From Adiantum capillus-veneris (Eukaryota; Streptophyta; Polypodiopsida; Polypodiales; Pteridaceae), in NCBI GenBank assembly GCA_014529385.2, contig CM043959.1, positions 11,436,809 through 11,500,808 on the forward strand: a DNA stretch of 64,000 nucleotides. Direction: 5' to 3'. Made by a program: the position numbers and the translations under genes. This document shows, piece after piece, positions 1-12,956 of the stretch; position 1 is the stretch's first letter, and each line of letters begins with the position of its first letter. The notes beneath the pieces were generated by a model. The model saw only the letters and a program-made list of their open reading frames with translations. It did not search any database and was not told where the DNA came from.

Positions 1-8
1 GAGAGAAA

Positions 9-113
<105 letters not shown>

Positions 114-2280
114 AGGCTCCCCCTTTACACAAAGGGAATACTTGACATATGGCAGGCTCCTAGGCCAATTGCTCTCAATCTCCCCTCAAATCCTATTGGA
201 TGGCCATAGAGGTGGATCAATGAGAATTAGGCTAGAGTAAATTTAGCCTAATCAATTTAACAATTCTTCATAAAAGAACCAATATAATTTAAGCTCCCTA
301 GAAGACTAATAGATAGTCTACCAAGGGGTCCAATGCGCATTCAACAGCCCAATGGCTTGCGTGATTCCTATTGGCCAGAAGACTAAGAGGTCCACTGAGA
401 TTTTAGTTGAATTATTTAATTACCTAAAGCTCTCACAAAAGGGGGAAGGCAAACACTTGTCAAAAGGCTATCAACTATGCTTCTAATTTGTGATTGGCTA
501 AGCTTTACAGGAGCCAATGGGAGGCCAGCATGAGCATTTAGCAAGAGGGGTCGACCAAGATGAGAGAGAGGGCTGCATTTTACTCTAACATAATGCTATG
601 CACACACACACAACTCATGTGTGCAGGAAGAACTCCATCTCCTTCTCCAAGCATTAAGAATTAGAGGCCGACACCAACAACTCTTGGCTATGGAATGCAA
701 ATCCAACCAAGAGCCAAGCTTCAATGGCAAGCTCATCTCCTGTATCATGCTAATTACTAAGCTAGGCTATGCTATTAGAGTGATTATGTGAGGAGTATAC
801 TTCTTTCTCATAAGCTACACCTTCTTCCTCTCTATATTTTCTCATTCCCTGCCAGCTCTCACTAGGTGAGGTCTTGGGACTAAGGCTAGGGACACTAGGT
901 GTGTTTTTAAAGCATAATTTGGTTCATGAAGCTTCCATCTTCATTGTACCAACTAGTTTTGACAAGGAACACAAATATTGTATGTACAAAAGTCTCCTTT
1001 GATGGGAGAAGCTATAATACAAAGCCTTTATGAAGGGGGGACTGACTCCATGTAAATCCGGTCCTCAACTGTTGTCAATTGTTCTATTTCTCTCTCTTTT
1101 CAAGTATTGTCAATGCCAAATTAGCTAGGTGTAAATCGCTATGTTGCTTTCTCAAATTAAGTACTCTCTCTATGCTCATTTGGAACTTGTTCTTAATGAA
1201 ATGTTCACTATGTTATCAATTTCTGCTACACACAAGTTACTAATGCATTAAATGTTACACCTTACATCCTTCCATGAAGCATTCATGCCTTGCATGATAT
1301 ATATGCATGACCCATGAAGAATGCATTAAATGAAGGCCAAATACTACATTAAAGAAGGTACATGATTTCTATGCATTTAGCATCCCTGCTTTGGGCCATA
1401 AAAGCGCTATACTAACACTAATCCACCCTAGCACACTAGGTCTTATCATGCATAACATCCAATAAATGTATGTATCAACAAAACACACACATACACACAC
1501 TCAAAGTTTGTATATATTAGGGGGCATACATAACCTGCTGGTAGATACAAGAAAATACCTACATGCATGTATCTTTTGGGGCATGCATTAATTTATGGAG
1601 GGAAAAAGATGCTTGAGACTCAAGAGAAAATATCATGCAACATGGCTTGTATTTTACAAAATATTAAGTGCACATGACAAAATAGCACATATTACTTGGT
1701 GTACATTATATAAGGAGAGGGGAAAAACCAAATAGCTAGCCCCCTCACAACAAGAGATAGGTAAATGACAAAAAAGGGTTTAAAAACCCATCGGAATGTG
1801 TTGACATGCATGTATAAAATCATGAACAAAGAATGTATGTCCAACGTCAAAGGCGTGTCATGTGCTTAAAAGAAACATCCACCTTCAAAATACATACCAT
1901 AGAGGTAGTGGTACTAAAGATGACGGCCAATTTCTTGAAATTGGCAGCGACTATGGTCGAGAGGACTCGACACTCGTTTTTAAGGGTGGGGCAAAGATAC
2001 CTTCACCTAATGAAGTAGGCGTTTCAAATGCCTAGTGAGGAGCATGCTAGAAATATACGTTATTATCATACAAATTTATAAGATTTCTTGTAACTAACTA
2101 CTTGGACAGTGGGAAGCAAGACAGGTCTATAAACTTTGTATACATTTTCATGTGCTCACCTTCGAGCAAAAAGGTAGAAAGAGAAGTCCAAGAGGTTGTT
2201 ACATTTGTCAAGAAGTTTTAGATGAGGACATATAAAGTCCTTAAGTAAGGAAAAAAGTATAGAAATAACAATAAGATATC

Positions 2281-2392
2281 TTCAAGAAAATGAGTGTAGA
2301 AACTCATTTAGAGAATCTCAATCAAGTAAGTGCTCACAAGAAAATGAGTATAGAAACTCATAACTAAGAGAATGACAATCAAGTAAGTGCTC
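2281..2392. repeat. Two-copy tandem duplication, about 56-bp unit
   Basis: Two adjacent units share CAAGAAAATGAGTRTAGAAA and CAATCAAGTAAGTGCTCA at an offset of about 57 bp, with small indels between. No coding meaning seen. Confidence 0.8.
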
Positions 2393-3804
2393 ACTGAAGT
2401 CTCAAAGGATAAGGAGAGATATGTTCATTCTAACAAGTGAAATGAGAGACTTACAAGAGCTATCCACCTTTTGGTGAATGGCTGATTCCCAACTAGGAAT
2501 TGTGTACACACTTGTGGGAAAAAGAGGATTATTGGCTTGGAAAAAACTTAGTGAGTAGATGAAAAAAGATGCCAAGTCAATAATCATGTTGAATGTATTC
2601 TAAATCTTGGAGCTCTCACCTGGCCAATGATTTAAAGATATCTAAAAATAGGTAGATGACAATTACCTAAGAGGGGACATCATATTTTCTAACCAAGTAT
2701 GTGCCTACTATTTTAAAAAGAGAAATGAAGATGAAAATCAACATTGATTTTGCCTCAATAGAAAAAGAAAACACAAATGAAGGGAAAGCGGGGCGGGGCG
2801 GGGGGACACAATTTGCGTAGTAGATGAGCGGGTGGGGGAATGGACTCTTGTATGCACTTGAAGGTGACGACACACAATAATAGGGACCTTGGGTGGGGTG
2901 AGGTCGGGACAAGAGGACATTTTTTCAAGAATTAATTGGGTGGCCTGAGCGCTTATGTTTGAGTGGCTTACACAAATAATTCCTACTATAGCACAAGCAT
3001 GTGTGGGCTTGATTCTTGATCAAGTACTCTCTATAGGCTTGAAAGTTTTGGCCTCAACCAAGAAAATCTCACAAGGGTATCTCGTAAGATCCTGAAAAAT
3101 TATTTTGAGGAATCTTTTGTAATGTCTTGTGCTTCTATAGAGGAAGGCAAAGGGTGTGTGACAGCTGACGCTCGGAGCGAGGAGGGTGGAAAGGCTTACA
3201 ATGACGCAACAAGAAGAGTGAGATGAGGCTCTGGCTTGCATGGAAGCATGGAATGAAGAAGATACTATAGAGAAACCAGAGCAAGTCCATGTGCTCTTGG
3301 GAAGGTCAATCTAGTTGGACGAGGTGGGAGCAATGTTGCTTGTTTTTTTATACAGCAGACTGCACCTCATCCTCCTTGCACATAGAGCTAGATTTGACTT
3401 AGAAGGATGGAAAGCAGTACATGCATGCACATGAGACATCCACATCTATCCATGAGATTTTTGACATCATGTGAAATCATCACATCAACCTGATCATGAT
3501 GTAAAAGAGTCCCACCAATTTCATCAAGCATAGGCCATAACGTCACATATATGCAAAAAAGATAACTTTTTCCTATTTTTGGATGCGTGCATTACATGAA
3601 AAAGAAAGTATTTACCTCTAACCAATGCATCAAGCTTAGTACTATAGCATAGACTAACACCTTATCACACCACTTTCCCCGTATGAGACTTATGAAATAG
3701 TAGTGACACAAAAAGAAAGCCACTTTATCCATATTTTCCCATACAGTTTGGGTTGACTAATCATATACCCATATATAAATATATGGACATCAAATACTTG
3801 AAAT

Positions 3805-3892
3805 CAACTCACCAAAACAATATGAACCACTCATATTTAAACTCACAACTCACCAAAACAATATTAGCCACTCATATTTAAACTCACAACTC
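3805..3892. repeat. Two-copy tandem duplication, 41-bp unit
   Basis: The block CAACTCACCAAAACAATAT...CCACTCATATTTAAACT occurs twice, 41 bp apart, with few mismatches. Confidence 0.85.
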
Positions 3893-4310
3893 CACATGGT
3901 ACTCCCCCTAGGTAGCATTTTTACACATATATGTAGCCCCATACAAGGAACGATTAATAAATCGCACTCACGAAGTGATATTGATGATCTAGATACATTT
4001 ATCAAAAAATTTAATCAAGATTTTGATCTAGTTAAGTGGGTTCTTTCATCTGTGATGGATCTATATAGTGGTTCTCCAAGGAGCTTGGGGTCCAAAATAT
4101 TGATCATGCTGTGGGTAGCAAACTGTATTTCAACCATAACTCTTTACTCAAGCAGAATTTTCAGATGGTACAAAAGAGAGAAAATGTTCTAAATGATGTG
4201 TTAAATATCTAGTTCAAAGGGATTGATCCGATTCATAGTGGTTTAGGAGATACGACAAAAAAATTGTCCCTACCGCCTACGTGTCGCTTGTTGGGCTTTC
4301 TTAGCTTTCC

Positions 4311-5150
4311 TTGTTGATATCTTTATTCTTGTATATATTCCTGGATTTCTTTACATGGATGACTTGTGGTGTGAATTCTCTATTGAGAAACAAACACGTT
4401 GCACACTTGAAAAAGATCTTTGAGAAGTATAAAACTTATCGTATCTGCTTTAATCCAAAAAATGTGTCTTCACAAGGAAAGATTTTAGGGAATATCATGT
4501 CCAAAAATGGCATTTCCACAGATCTTAAGAAGATACAAGCCATTATTTCTCTTCAAAGATCCACAAAAGTTAGAGAGGTACAAGCCTTCATATGCCATTG
4601 TGGATACTACCGAAGGTTTATCCATATGTATGCAATCATTGCAAAACCTCTCTATGCTCTCATCACAAATTTTGAATGGGCTGAAGAGTGCAAGAAATGT
4701 TTCAAAAATTGAAGTAGAGATTGATTCTGGTTCTAATTCTGAAGGCTCCTAATTGGAATAATAATTTTTATGCACATAGATGCATCAACATATGTAATCA
4801 GATGCATCTTAGCACAAGCTGGAGAGAAAAATATGGAATTTCCAATTTGTGACTCTCGTAGACAACTCAATAGTGTGGAACAAAATTACATGACCATGGA
4901 GAGAGAAAGATTGGGAATGTTCTATGTGGTCAATAAGTTTAGACATTACCTTCTCGCAAACAAATTTGTATTTTAAATGGACCACCAAGCATTTTTGTAC
5001 TTGGTGAATAGATCATGCAATACATGAATAATTCTTTAATGGTTCATTTTATTTCTAGAGTTTGATTTCATAGTAGTAGTCAAAAAGGGGACTACACAAT
5101 AGAGGGTGGACCATTTGTCTTGATTGACCCATGGAGAAGCACCTCTTGGA
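4311..5150 (+). pseudogene. pol: Gypsy-0 reverse transcriptase end and RNase H
   Basis: The first part encodes the RT palm/thumb end. A YMDD-like stretch lies in another frame near 4,352 (reads YMDDLW), followed by HLKKIFEKYKTYRICF and the thumb motif CGYYRRFIHMYA near 4,600. From 4,770 an RNase H start reads HIDASTYVIRCILAQ, continuing to HYLLANKFVF and, after a stop, DHQAFLYLVN. The nearest relative in the window is Gypsy-1 RT/RNase H at 34,405-36,048. At least two frameshifts and several stops separate the pieces. In life the domain would copy element RNA into DNA and remove the RNA strand. It is now non-functional. Confidence 0.85.
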
Positions 5151-5199
5151 GTTGATGATGATTTTCTTGAATTGTATCTTTTCGATGTCGAGGTGGAGT

Positions 5200-6705
5200 G
5201 AACATGTAATACCATTGCTCAAAATTGGTTCTTTGTAGATTGAAAGGCGACCATCAGTCATTGACCAAACACACTCACTTGTGCTAATAGCAAGAAGGCT
5301 ATATAAGCATGGAAATGATGGAATACTTAGGCTATGTATAGAGCCATCATTAGAGAAATGAGTGTACTTGAGGAAAACGTATGTACAAACCACGTAGATT
5401 CACAATGCAAAGTTGGAAAATTTTTCAAGATTGATGATACTTGGGGTGTACAGGACTCATATGCAACATAGTGTTCATGACTATGTTAGCTCGTGTGACA
5501 CATATGCAATTTAGGCATTGATCAAACATGCTACATCGTTCAAGTTAGTAGCAGCACCGAGGTGGGGTAAATACATTGTGGATTACCTAGAAAAGGGAGT
5601 CTTGCCAACAAACATGGGTAGATCTAGACAAAAATCAATCTAAAGGGAGATGAAAAACTATGTAATAATTAAAAATCACCTTTATCAGAGAGTAAATGAT
5701 AACCATTTGTGAATTTGTGCCGCAAAAAGTGAGTACCTACCAATTCTTGAGCAAACACATGCTAGACCAATAGAAGGACACTTTTTTGCAGACATAACTA
5801 TAAAAGTGATACTTCTTGCAGGAATCTGGTGGCCAACAATGTACATGGATCCACAACAATGTGTAAAATGATGTAACTATTGCCAATGCATCAAAGCACC
5901 GATGAGATGTGATGAAATTTCATTAAGATCGATTATGGGTGCAAGGGATTTTGCCAAGTGGGGGATAGACTTTGTTGGACCTATCTCACCACCAACCTAT
6001 ATAATACATGCTCAATACATCATAGTGGCCACATACTACTTGACCAAGTGGGTAGAATTTAAAGCAGTGCAAAAGAAAGATGCTTGAACAACAATGCAAT
6101 TATATAAGATCTTCTTCACTAGATATGGGCTTTTGATTGAGATAGTGAGTGATCGAGGGGTACACTTCTTAATTGATATGATTGACTTCCTATTGTGAAA
6201 GTTCATGGTGCTTCATTTGAAGTCAGTGCCATATCACCCTCAAGAAAACGGACAAGCAGAGAGTATAAAAAAAGTTTTGTGCACCGTGCTCATCAAAACT
6301 ATAGACGAGTTGAGAGCCGACTAGGACCAAATGTTACATTCAGCTCTTTGGGCATATAGGGTAGCATACAAAACAAAATTGGGAACAACACCTTTCAATT
6401 GGTTGTATGGGATCAATGCAATATTGACCTTAGAATTCTTAGTTCCCACACTACGAGTAGTAAAAGACTTAGGATGGACAAGACATGAGTTGTTGGATAG
6501 AGTGGTACAACTAACCAGGTTAGATGAATTGCGACTCAAGGTTGTTGCATCCATATATATGCAAAAATGGAAAATAAAAGCTTTTCATGACCAACATGTA
6601 GTAAACAAGGAGTTTCAAAAAGGAGACTATGTATTAGTCTATAACCTTGAAGAAACACTCCAAGAAATTGAAGAAGCGAGACGGAGCTCGGCTATGGCGT
6701 CTTGA
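5200..6705 (+). pseudogene. pol: Gypsy-0 integrase with two zinc-binding modules
   Basis: Reading frames on + give, in order: a weak first zinc-binding module (KHGNDGILRLCIEP near 5,305, then GVYRTHMQH and SCDTYA near 5,450-5,510); a second, better module (LYQRVNDN, EQTHARPIEGHF, GIWWPTMYMD, then CNYCQ, 5,680-5,890); and the integrase core with KWGIDFVGPISPP (catalytic Asp), VSDRGVHF (second Asp) and GQAESIKK (Glu) to about 6,270. The C-terminal part (ALWAYRVAYKTKLG, LDELRLKVVAS, KGDYVLVYNLEE) runs to 6,670. Stops interrupt it at several points. The last codons to 6,705 no longer match Gypsy-1, so truncation lies about there. The family role is insertion of element cDNA into the genome; this copy cannot be translated whole. 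Confidence 0.85.
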
Positions 6706-8629
6706 GCTCGACGACGATGGATACGGCTCGATGGTGTCAGATCTCAGCTTAGGCATGTATATTCATTTTTTTTAGAGCTTGTGTAGCAATTTGTTGCTGA
6801 ATTTTGCAGAGAAAGTGTAGGAATAAGAAGTGTTGCAGCTCGTTTTTGCTGTTTTTGGCTCCCAAAACAGTGCTTTTTGCATATCTCCGTCACACGGAGT
6901 TGGATGGATATGATCCAGGAGTCTAGGTTCGGGTTTTGGCACATTCTAGACACGATGGTGATGTCCATTTTCTGAAATTTTGCTTTGAATTACAGCAAAT
7001 GAAACAACAACGACTTTATGCTGGGTTTTTGGACCGAAAACGAAGGTTTTTGACATATCTCTCACACCCGGACTCAGTTACATACGATCCAGGAGTCTAC
7101 CCTGGGGTTTTGTGCTTGTCATATTAGAATTTGAAAATTTTTGAGTGCTCAATTTTCTGCAGCAACCTGTCAAAAATCTCAACATATCAAACTTTTGTAG
7201 TTTGATCCCTACATTGTAGAGAGTGATGCGGTTTGCATCTTTGGCTATGTATGGCACAATGTGGTGCTATTTGAGAGAGAATTCACCTTGTTATTGCATA
7301 TGTAAGTGATTCTTTGAGATGTGACTTTCGGATGTTTACACATCCGGATGCGGTTTTATGTGCATTGTATGATTGTGTGGAGCATTAGAGAGTAGGTTTT
7401 GCACGGTCTTGTGTAGTTTCATGGCTATATATGCATTATGAAGATACATTTTGAGCTAGCCATAGCTTGTAGGTAGCAGGTTCGCAGGCTTGCAGGTGGT
7501 TTTGGATAGGTATACATCCATAGAGCCACTCGGTCAAGAGTGAGCTGTTTTGCCAGGGTTTTGACAGTTGCTGTTGATAGCCATTTTTTGGCTATTCAAA
7601 ATTGCCATAGTGAGCTACCTCACCCTATAAAATCACTCAAACATTGTGGTTATCCTCACCCTTCCACTGTACACATGCATGTGTGAGTTAGGGGACTTTC
7701 CCCATATCTCCTTAAAAACCTTCAATTAGCTAGTCACTGGGCTAGTTGAGCCAAAAAAATAATAAAATAAAAAAGAAAAGTATATTATAGTCTGTTTGTG
7801 TATAAATATTTCATTGTTTATAGGGCCTAAATATAGGGATTTTTTATAATTATTTTGGTATTTTATTTAAATATTTATACCTAGGTATGTGTTTTATTAA
7901 ATCTAAGTACGCCTTATTTCATCCTCTTGCATCATAAGTATATTTTTTGCCAATATATACATACTCTAACCTCATTTAAAAAAAAATACAAATCACCCCT
8001 ACATTTTCACCCTCACCCTTGTGAAAACAAAAAACCGATTTCTACCCCCTTAGTCACGTTTATCATATTATTTTCATTTACTTGCATAACTTTTCCTCTT
8101 TCACCCAAAGTAATACAAAAGAAGGACCATATTATATGATTCCAATATCTTTTCCCATATCCATAATTCTTCCTTTTTTTTTAATTTACTCATTATTCTA
8201 ACACCACGTGCTCATTGCGCTAAAATCCATGAATAGTCCATACACTAGTCCCACCATGTATATATTTCTTCATTCACCAATAATCCTCCTCCATGCATGT
8301 GTAAAGGTAACCTGGATGCTTTGTATCATGATATGACAAAGGAGGGGCTCACTCTTGGATGCATTGTGCAAATTCAACAAAGGAGGGGGCCACTAAAAGA
8401 CTTTTGCAGGCATTAAGAACAGGCTTTTTGCTGAGATTTCTGGCACCTATCTCCGCTTAGAATTTGAAGAAGTCACCAAAAAACAAAATATAGGCCACAA
8501 GCTAAATAATTACCTCAATTTTTTGCATAACTATTGGAGCTACCATCAGTGAGATATGAGTTTTTGAGTGGATCCCAATCTGCCCACTTTTCTCACAGAG
8601 TAATCCATAGTCTTCTCTCACCTCCTTTC

Positions 8630-8631
<2 letters not shown>

Positions 8632-8665
<34 letters not shown>
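8632..8665. repeat. (CA)n microsatellite
   Basis: Seventeen CA units without interruption. Confidence 0.95.
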
Positions 8666-8667
<2 letters not shown>

Positions 8668-8903
8668 ATTTCTCTACATCCTTCACTCAAACCTGCAACT
8701 TTCATGGCTTCTTTCATCTTCTTCACCATTTCCACCTCTCCCTTACTCCATAGCTCAAAAATTATTATCTCTATACTCATATAGCTCAATTTCTCTCTCT
8801 AGAATCAAATTCATATTACCATAACCTCTTCATGCTTTCACAAAAAGAGAAAAAATGAGCAACAAATAACCAAGCTCAAGCTCTACAAAAGGAGGAGTTT
8901 GAT

Positions 8904-8927
8904 CATGGAAAATTCAAATTTTCCATG
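8904..8927. repeat. Short palindrome
   Basis: CATGGAAAATT and AATTTTCCATG are perfect 11-bp inverted arms with a 2-bp centre. No neighbouring element explains it. Confidence 0.7.
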
Positions 8928-9191
8928 GTCACAAACGACTACACCAACAAAGTTCTACAACCGCTTCATTCACTAGAGGAGATAGGTGGAAAATTTCCTT
9001 TCCATCTTGTGGCTTCCATCAAATTGTGTATATTCTAATCCTTCTCTTACTTTTTATCATTTTATAAATCATATTATGCACCCCATCCTACTAAGTACAA
9101 ACTACTAACACTAACCACTAATATACTAACACAAAATAGCCATTGACCTAACCATAAAAGACACCTCACCTCAAGCCTACATGTGCATAGT

Positions 9192-9193
<2 letters not shown>

Positions 9194-9239
<46 letters not shown>
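9194..9239. repeat. (CT)n microsatellite
   Basis: About 23 CT units. Confidence 0.95.
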
Positions 9240-9240
<1 letters not shown>

Positions 9241-9399
9241 TCCTTAAAACTCTACTTTCACCTTATCTACCATCAATAATGCTCTCTTTTGAGCACACAT
9301 CCATGACTCAAGCAAACTAAGAAGGCCCGCAATGTTTTGATATTAAGAAAAAAATCATAATCCTGATTTGTTAGCTTATAAATTAGGATTTCCAATAAC

Positions 9400-10583
9400 C
9401 TTAATGAGGGGTCTCGAACCTGTAAATAGATCCCTCTCCTTCTTCTAAAACAACCTCCAATATCTCACATAGCACCCCAGCACTATGCGTGAGGAGAGAT
9501 TAGACGTAGCAACCACTTTGTGAGCTTCACTTTTGGTGTGAGAGAAGCTTTCAAGCTACAAATTGCAAGTGAGAGAGTGTGAGTTCAAAATCTCAAAACC
9601 ACTATTATATATGTTCCTCCATCATCAATAAATTGAGGTTCGGTACATCAAAGGCGCGATTTGAAGTTCAAATATTTGTCCTTCCACTTGTGCAATACGG
9701 TTTGGTGAATTCAAGGTGACTTGTGTATTTTACGTTTCTATCATTTGATCTTGTTTGAGAAAGGGTTTTAGTGTGTTTTCATTGCCAATTTTGTGTCCAT
9801 TGCAAAAGGGTATTGTGATGAGAGATCTCCCACACCCTAAGAGAGTGTGTGTGTGTTGGCAATGTTTAGCATTCACTAAGCATTGAGTTAGTTTTGTACA
9901 AGCTCTATGATAGCATCATAACAAACCATCTCCATTTGCAAGTCACAAACAAGGTATTATGCAAGATCCATTCCTCTCTCTACTCCATTTGGTGTGTGGC
10001 TTGGTGTGAGATTGCTTGTGTGTGTTTTGTGGTGCATCTTCTTGGGTGTGACAAAATCTCTCTTGCGTCCTAGTTTGCATACCATAACTAGGTGGTGCCC
10101 CTTCACTTGTTTGGCTATGGATTTGTTGTTGTTCCTTGCTTATGGTTGCCCCAGCCCCAATTGAGCAGCACAGGAGCCTTGAGAGGTGTTTAGAGGTCGT
10201 CTCTCTTGTTGCCCGTCCCAAATTGCCTCACTATGTATGCCATTTGTGAGTTTTTCTACTGAGACACTGAGTGTCTATTTCCATGCATACTTGGTGAGTT
10301 TTTTGAGTTTTTGCTCAGTTTCCAGGAGAAACTTTGTCGAATTTTTCCCAGGATTTCTTGCCATGGTTTATGCATATTCGTAGTTTGCTCTGATGGTTTA
10401 GGGGTTGAGCTAGACTCCCACTCTGGCAGTGATCGAGTGTGTACTCTCACTTTTGACAGGTTTTCTTAGTTTGGACACGGTTTGGTGTTCTTCTACCCAA
10501 TGTTGCAAGAGTGAGGATTGCGTATGCATGTGTGGCTACATACTTTGCTAGTCACACGTTTCACAGGTTTGTGCATTTTTTTG
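9400..10583. other. Left flank of Copia-B, probable leader or LTR of an older element
   Basis: No protein-like frame is seen. The stretch carries the motif GAAACTTTGTCGAATTTTTCCC at 10,327-10,348, related forms of which recur inside Copia-B before its gag (near 11,817) and just right of Copia-B (near 16,165). It is contiguous with 15,891 onward apart from the Copia-B insertion. My inference is that the flank is the non-coding part of a related, older copia element whose protease relic lies at 16.5 kb. Confidence 0.4.
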
Positions 10584-10775
10584 TGTTGGGGTATAAAGCC
10601 CAATGTGGTCGCCCAGGTAAGTGGGCGGGCCGCCAGGTATGTACACATATTCTTTTGTTAAAACCTAATAAGAACTCACTATGCTCTACACATTACAGTA
10701 GAGCGAGTTCACCATATCATTGTGCTCTTCTTCTCGCACTCTCTCTCGCGTCGCACTTCCGCTTGTACTCCTTCA
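10584..10775 (+). repeat. Copia-B 5' LTR
   Basis: 192 bp, TG...CA, near-identical to 15,699-15,890. The short length is at the small end for copia LTRs. Confidence 0.97.
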
Positions 10776-10777
10776 AC

Positions 10778-10791
10778 TGGTATCAGAGCTC
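10778..10791 (+). promoter_or_regulatory. Copia-B primer-binding site
   Basis: TGGTATCAGAGCTC starts two bases after the LTR and matches the classical plant initiator Met-tRNA primer site used to begin minus-strand DNA synthesis. Confidence 0.93.
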
Positions 10792-11870
10792 AGATCGAGG
10801 CTCGGGGCAGCATTTGTAGGCAGCCAGAGTCACCTGCTCAGATTGGAGTGAGATTTGACCAGCGAAGACACGGCCCCAAATCCTGTGGGAGAGCCCTAAG
10901 GGCTTGGTGTTCTCAGAATTTCATTCTGAAGCATCTCAGCCACCGTTCGCTTCGACAAAGTTCTGCGCAGGCCATTTCGACTACGTGGTCTCGGCGAATG
11001 CAGATCCGACTCTGCAAATTTGGGGTTTCGGCCTACGACTGCAAGTGCTGAGGATATCTGCACTTCCAGAGTGTTGATTTGTGGCTGTCTACACAACGAA
11101 GGACGGATCACAGTTCTTGGAGGCGTGTCACATACGACACAGACGCACCTACACATAGACTGTAGCCGATATCCACTAGTTGATCAGGTAGCTTGTGTTT
11201 GCTGCTTGATATTCTAGATTTCATCCTGACATTGCAAGTACTTCCACATGGGATGTATTGTCAGAGATGATGTATGTCTGTTGAGGGTTTGCTGGTTGTG
11301 AGTCACGCAACAAACAACCGCCGTAGTGGTTACAGCATACAGTGGGAAATTTGTGGATGTATGACTTTGTGGGAAGTCTATGTACTGTCACATTTACTGC
11401 AGCCTTTGTTGAGGGTCGAGTGAGGTTTTATTGAGCTGGGGGATTCTCAAATGTTGAGATCCTTTCGGTGATACAGGTCTTGGAGCGATCCCTCGAGCAC
11501 CCTTAGATAGGCAGCTAGGATGTATTGACTGTGAGTTAGACAATTGGGATTGCATCTTTGCTTTACTCCCGTTGAGGCATTGTCCCAGTCTATGCTTACA
11601 AGACAGTGACAGGACAGTGAGAGACAGTACAGGTGTAGGACAGGTTTACCCACAGCTTACAGTGTTAGAGAGATAGTGGTTTTTTGAGCTGTTTTTGGTC
11701 TGTTTTTGAGTACACCAGAGCCATTTTACAAAGGAGACTCTGCCGAAATTTTTGCAGAATCTGAAGCTTTCTTGGTTCATTTGATAGGTTGATATTGGTT
11801 CAGAGGTCAGTTTAAAGGGGAAACTCTGCCGAATTTTTCCCAAGAAAGTAAACTACTGTGAAGTGTAGCT
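10792..11870 (+). other. Copia-B untranslated leader
   Basis: A leader of about 1.1 kb between primer site and gag with no long open frame; the small open frames on both strands look like chance. The last 60 bases contain GGGGAAACTCTGCCGAATTT, a motif shared with the flanks of the element. Confidence 0.7.
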
Positions 11871-12953
11871 ATGGCTTGATCACAGGACACTGCTCTTTAC
11901 AATATCAAGAAGCTGGATGGAACCAATTTCCCATTGTGGAAGAAGCAGATTTGGCACGTGTTGGTACAAAAGAAGTAGATAAAACCTATAAAGCTCAAGG
12001 GGATAAAACCACAAGATATGGACGAAGATGGCTGAAGTCACGATAATCACTTTGAACTCTCGAGGATGCGTAGAAGTCTCAAAATTCTCTTTCAATTACA
12101 GAATTTCCTTTGACAAAAGAGTTGTGGCCATCGAAAGATAGAATTCAATGGAGTTTATTCAAATTTCGATTGGATAATGGAGGGAAATAAATGAATTGGC
12201 ACTTTCTACCATTATGCTGACTTTGGCAGAAAGCGTTTACTTCAATGTAGCAGACGAGATGTCGGCTTATGAAGCATGGACAAAGTTGAGTGATCTTTAT
12301 GAGAAGCAGAGTGCAGCTTCACAGGTATACTGGCTTAAGAAGCTTGTTGACTTGAAGATGAAAGAAGAGACACCTATGTCCAATCATCTGAATGAATTCA
12401 ACACCATCTACACTCAGTTGTCAGCTCAAGGTGTCAAGTTTGATGAACCTATTAGAGCTATGTTCCTGTTGATCACATTGCCGGAAAGTTGGGACACTTT
12501 TCGCACAGCTTTGAGTAATTTTGCACTTCCAGATGGTTTGACCATAGCAGGTGTAGAAGGCAGTCTGCTTACTGAAGAAACCAACAGAAAGACAATGGAC
12601 AAAGGCAAAGGAACAACCTTAGTTGTCAGGGGAAGAACCAAAGAAAAGTACAAAGGTGGAAAGAGGAATCAGTCTCGTAGCAAGCCCCACAGTGCTAAAG
12701 GTAAGAGTGACATAGAATGCTACCATTGTGGCAAGAAGGGTCACATGAAAAGAGACTGCAGAGAATGGAAAGTAGAAAAAGGCAAAGAAAAAGCTGAAGA
12801 CCATGGTGAGAAGAACAAGTCCTCAGTGAAGATTCAAGAAATAAATGTGACAAACACTGTTGCAGAGGATGACAGTCTAGTGTCACGAGACATCTACTTC
12901 TTGAAGAATACAATGGACTCAGTTCTTCTTACAACATCTGATGGAAATGCATG
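11871..12953 (+). pseudogene. gag: Copia-B gag
   Basis: The start is the ATG at 11,871, followed two codons later by an in-frame TGA. The frame then reads ALYNIKKLDGTNFPLWKKQI, the usual copia gag beginning. A frameshift near 12,000-12,200 moves the frame; from 12,196 it is open for 252 residues. These include a gag helical region (AYEAWTKLSDLYEKQ, MSNHLNEFNTIYTQL) and a CCHC zinc knuckle CYHCGKKGHMKRDC at 12,718-12,759, followed by a Lys/Glu-rich tail. Gag forms the virus-like particle and packs the RNA. The stop and frameshift mean the full protein cannot be made. Confidence 0.93.
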
Positions 12954-12956
12954 AGT

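Larger units (their letters stand above)
4205..6705 (+). mobile_element. Gypsy-0: decayed Ty3/gypsy pol fragment
   Basis: A plus-strand remnant of a Ty3/gypsy polyprotein covering the end of reverse transcriptase, RNase H and integrase. It follows, domain by domain, the minus-strand Gypsy-1 element at 32-38.8 kb, so the two are the same family in opposite orientation. Gag, protease, the first part of RT, and both LTRs are not recognisable. The left edge is vague. The right edge falls inside the integrase C-terminal part, where similarity to Gypsy-1 stops near 6,670. Several stops and frameshifts show it is an old, dead copy. Confidence 0.85.
6706..9400. other. Non-coding, AT-rich
   Basis: No supportable gene. 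Between about 6,837 and 7,127 two imperfect copies of a block sharing GATCCAGGAGTCTA and TTTTT(G)...CATATCTC lie about 176 bp apart. The rest is AT-rich with poly-A/T runs (7,757-8,180), a CA tract, a CT tract and a short palindrome, listed separately. Parts of 7,250-7,560 read like non-coding leader or LTR sequence, but I found no paired copy. Confidence 0.5.

Noticed and set aside
3896-4192. 98-residue + open frame as a gene
   Set aside because: Protein-like in places but no motif and no relative that I recognise; it may be the decayed left part of Gypsy-0, but I cannot show it.
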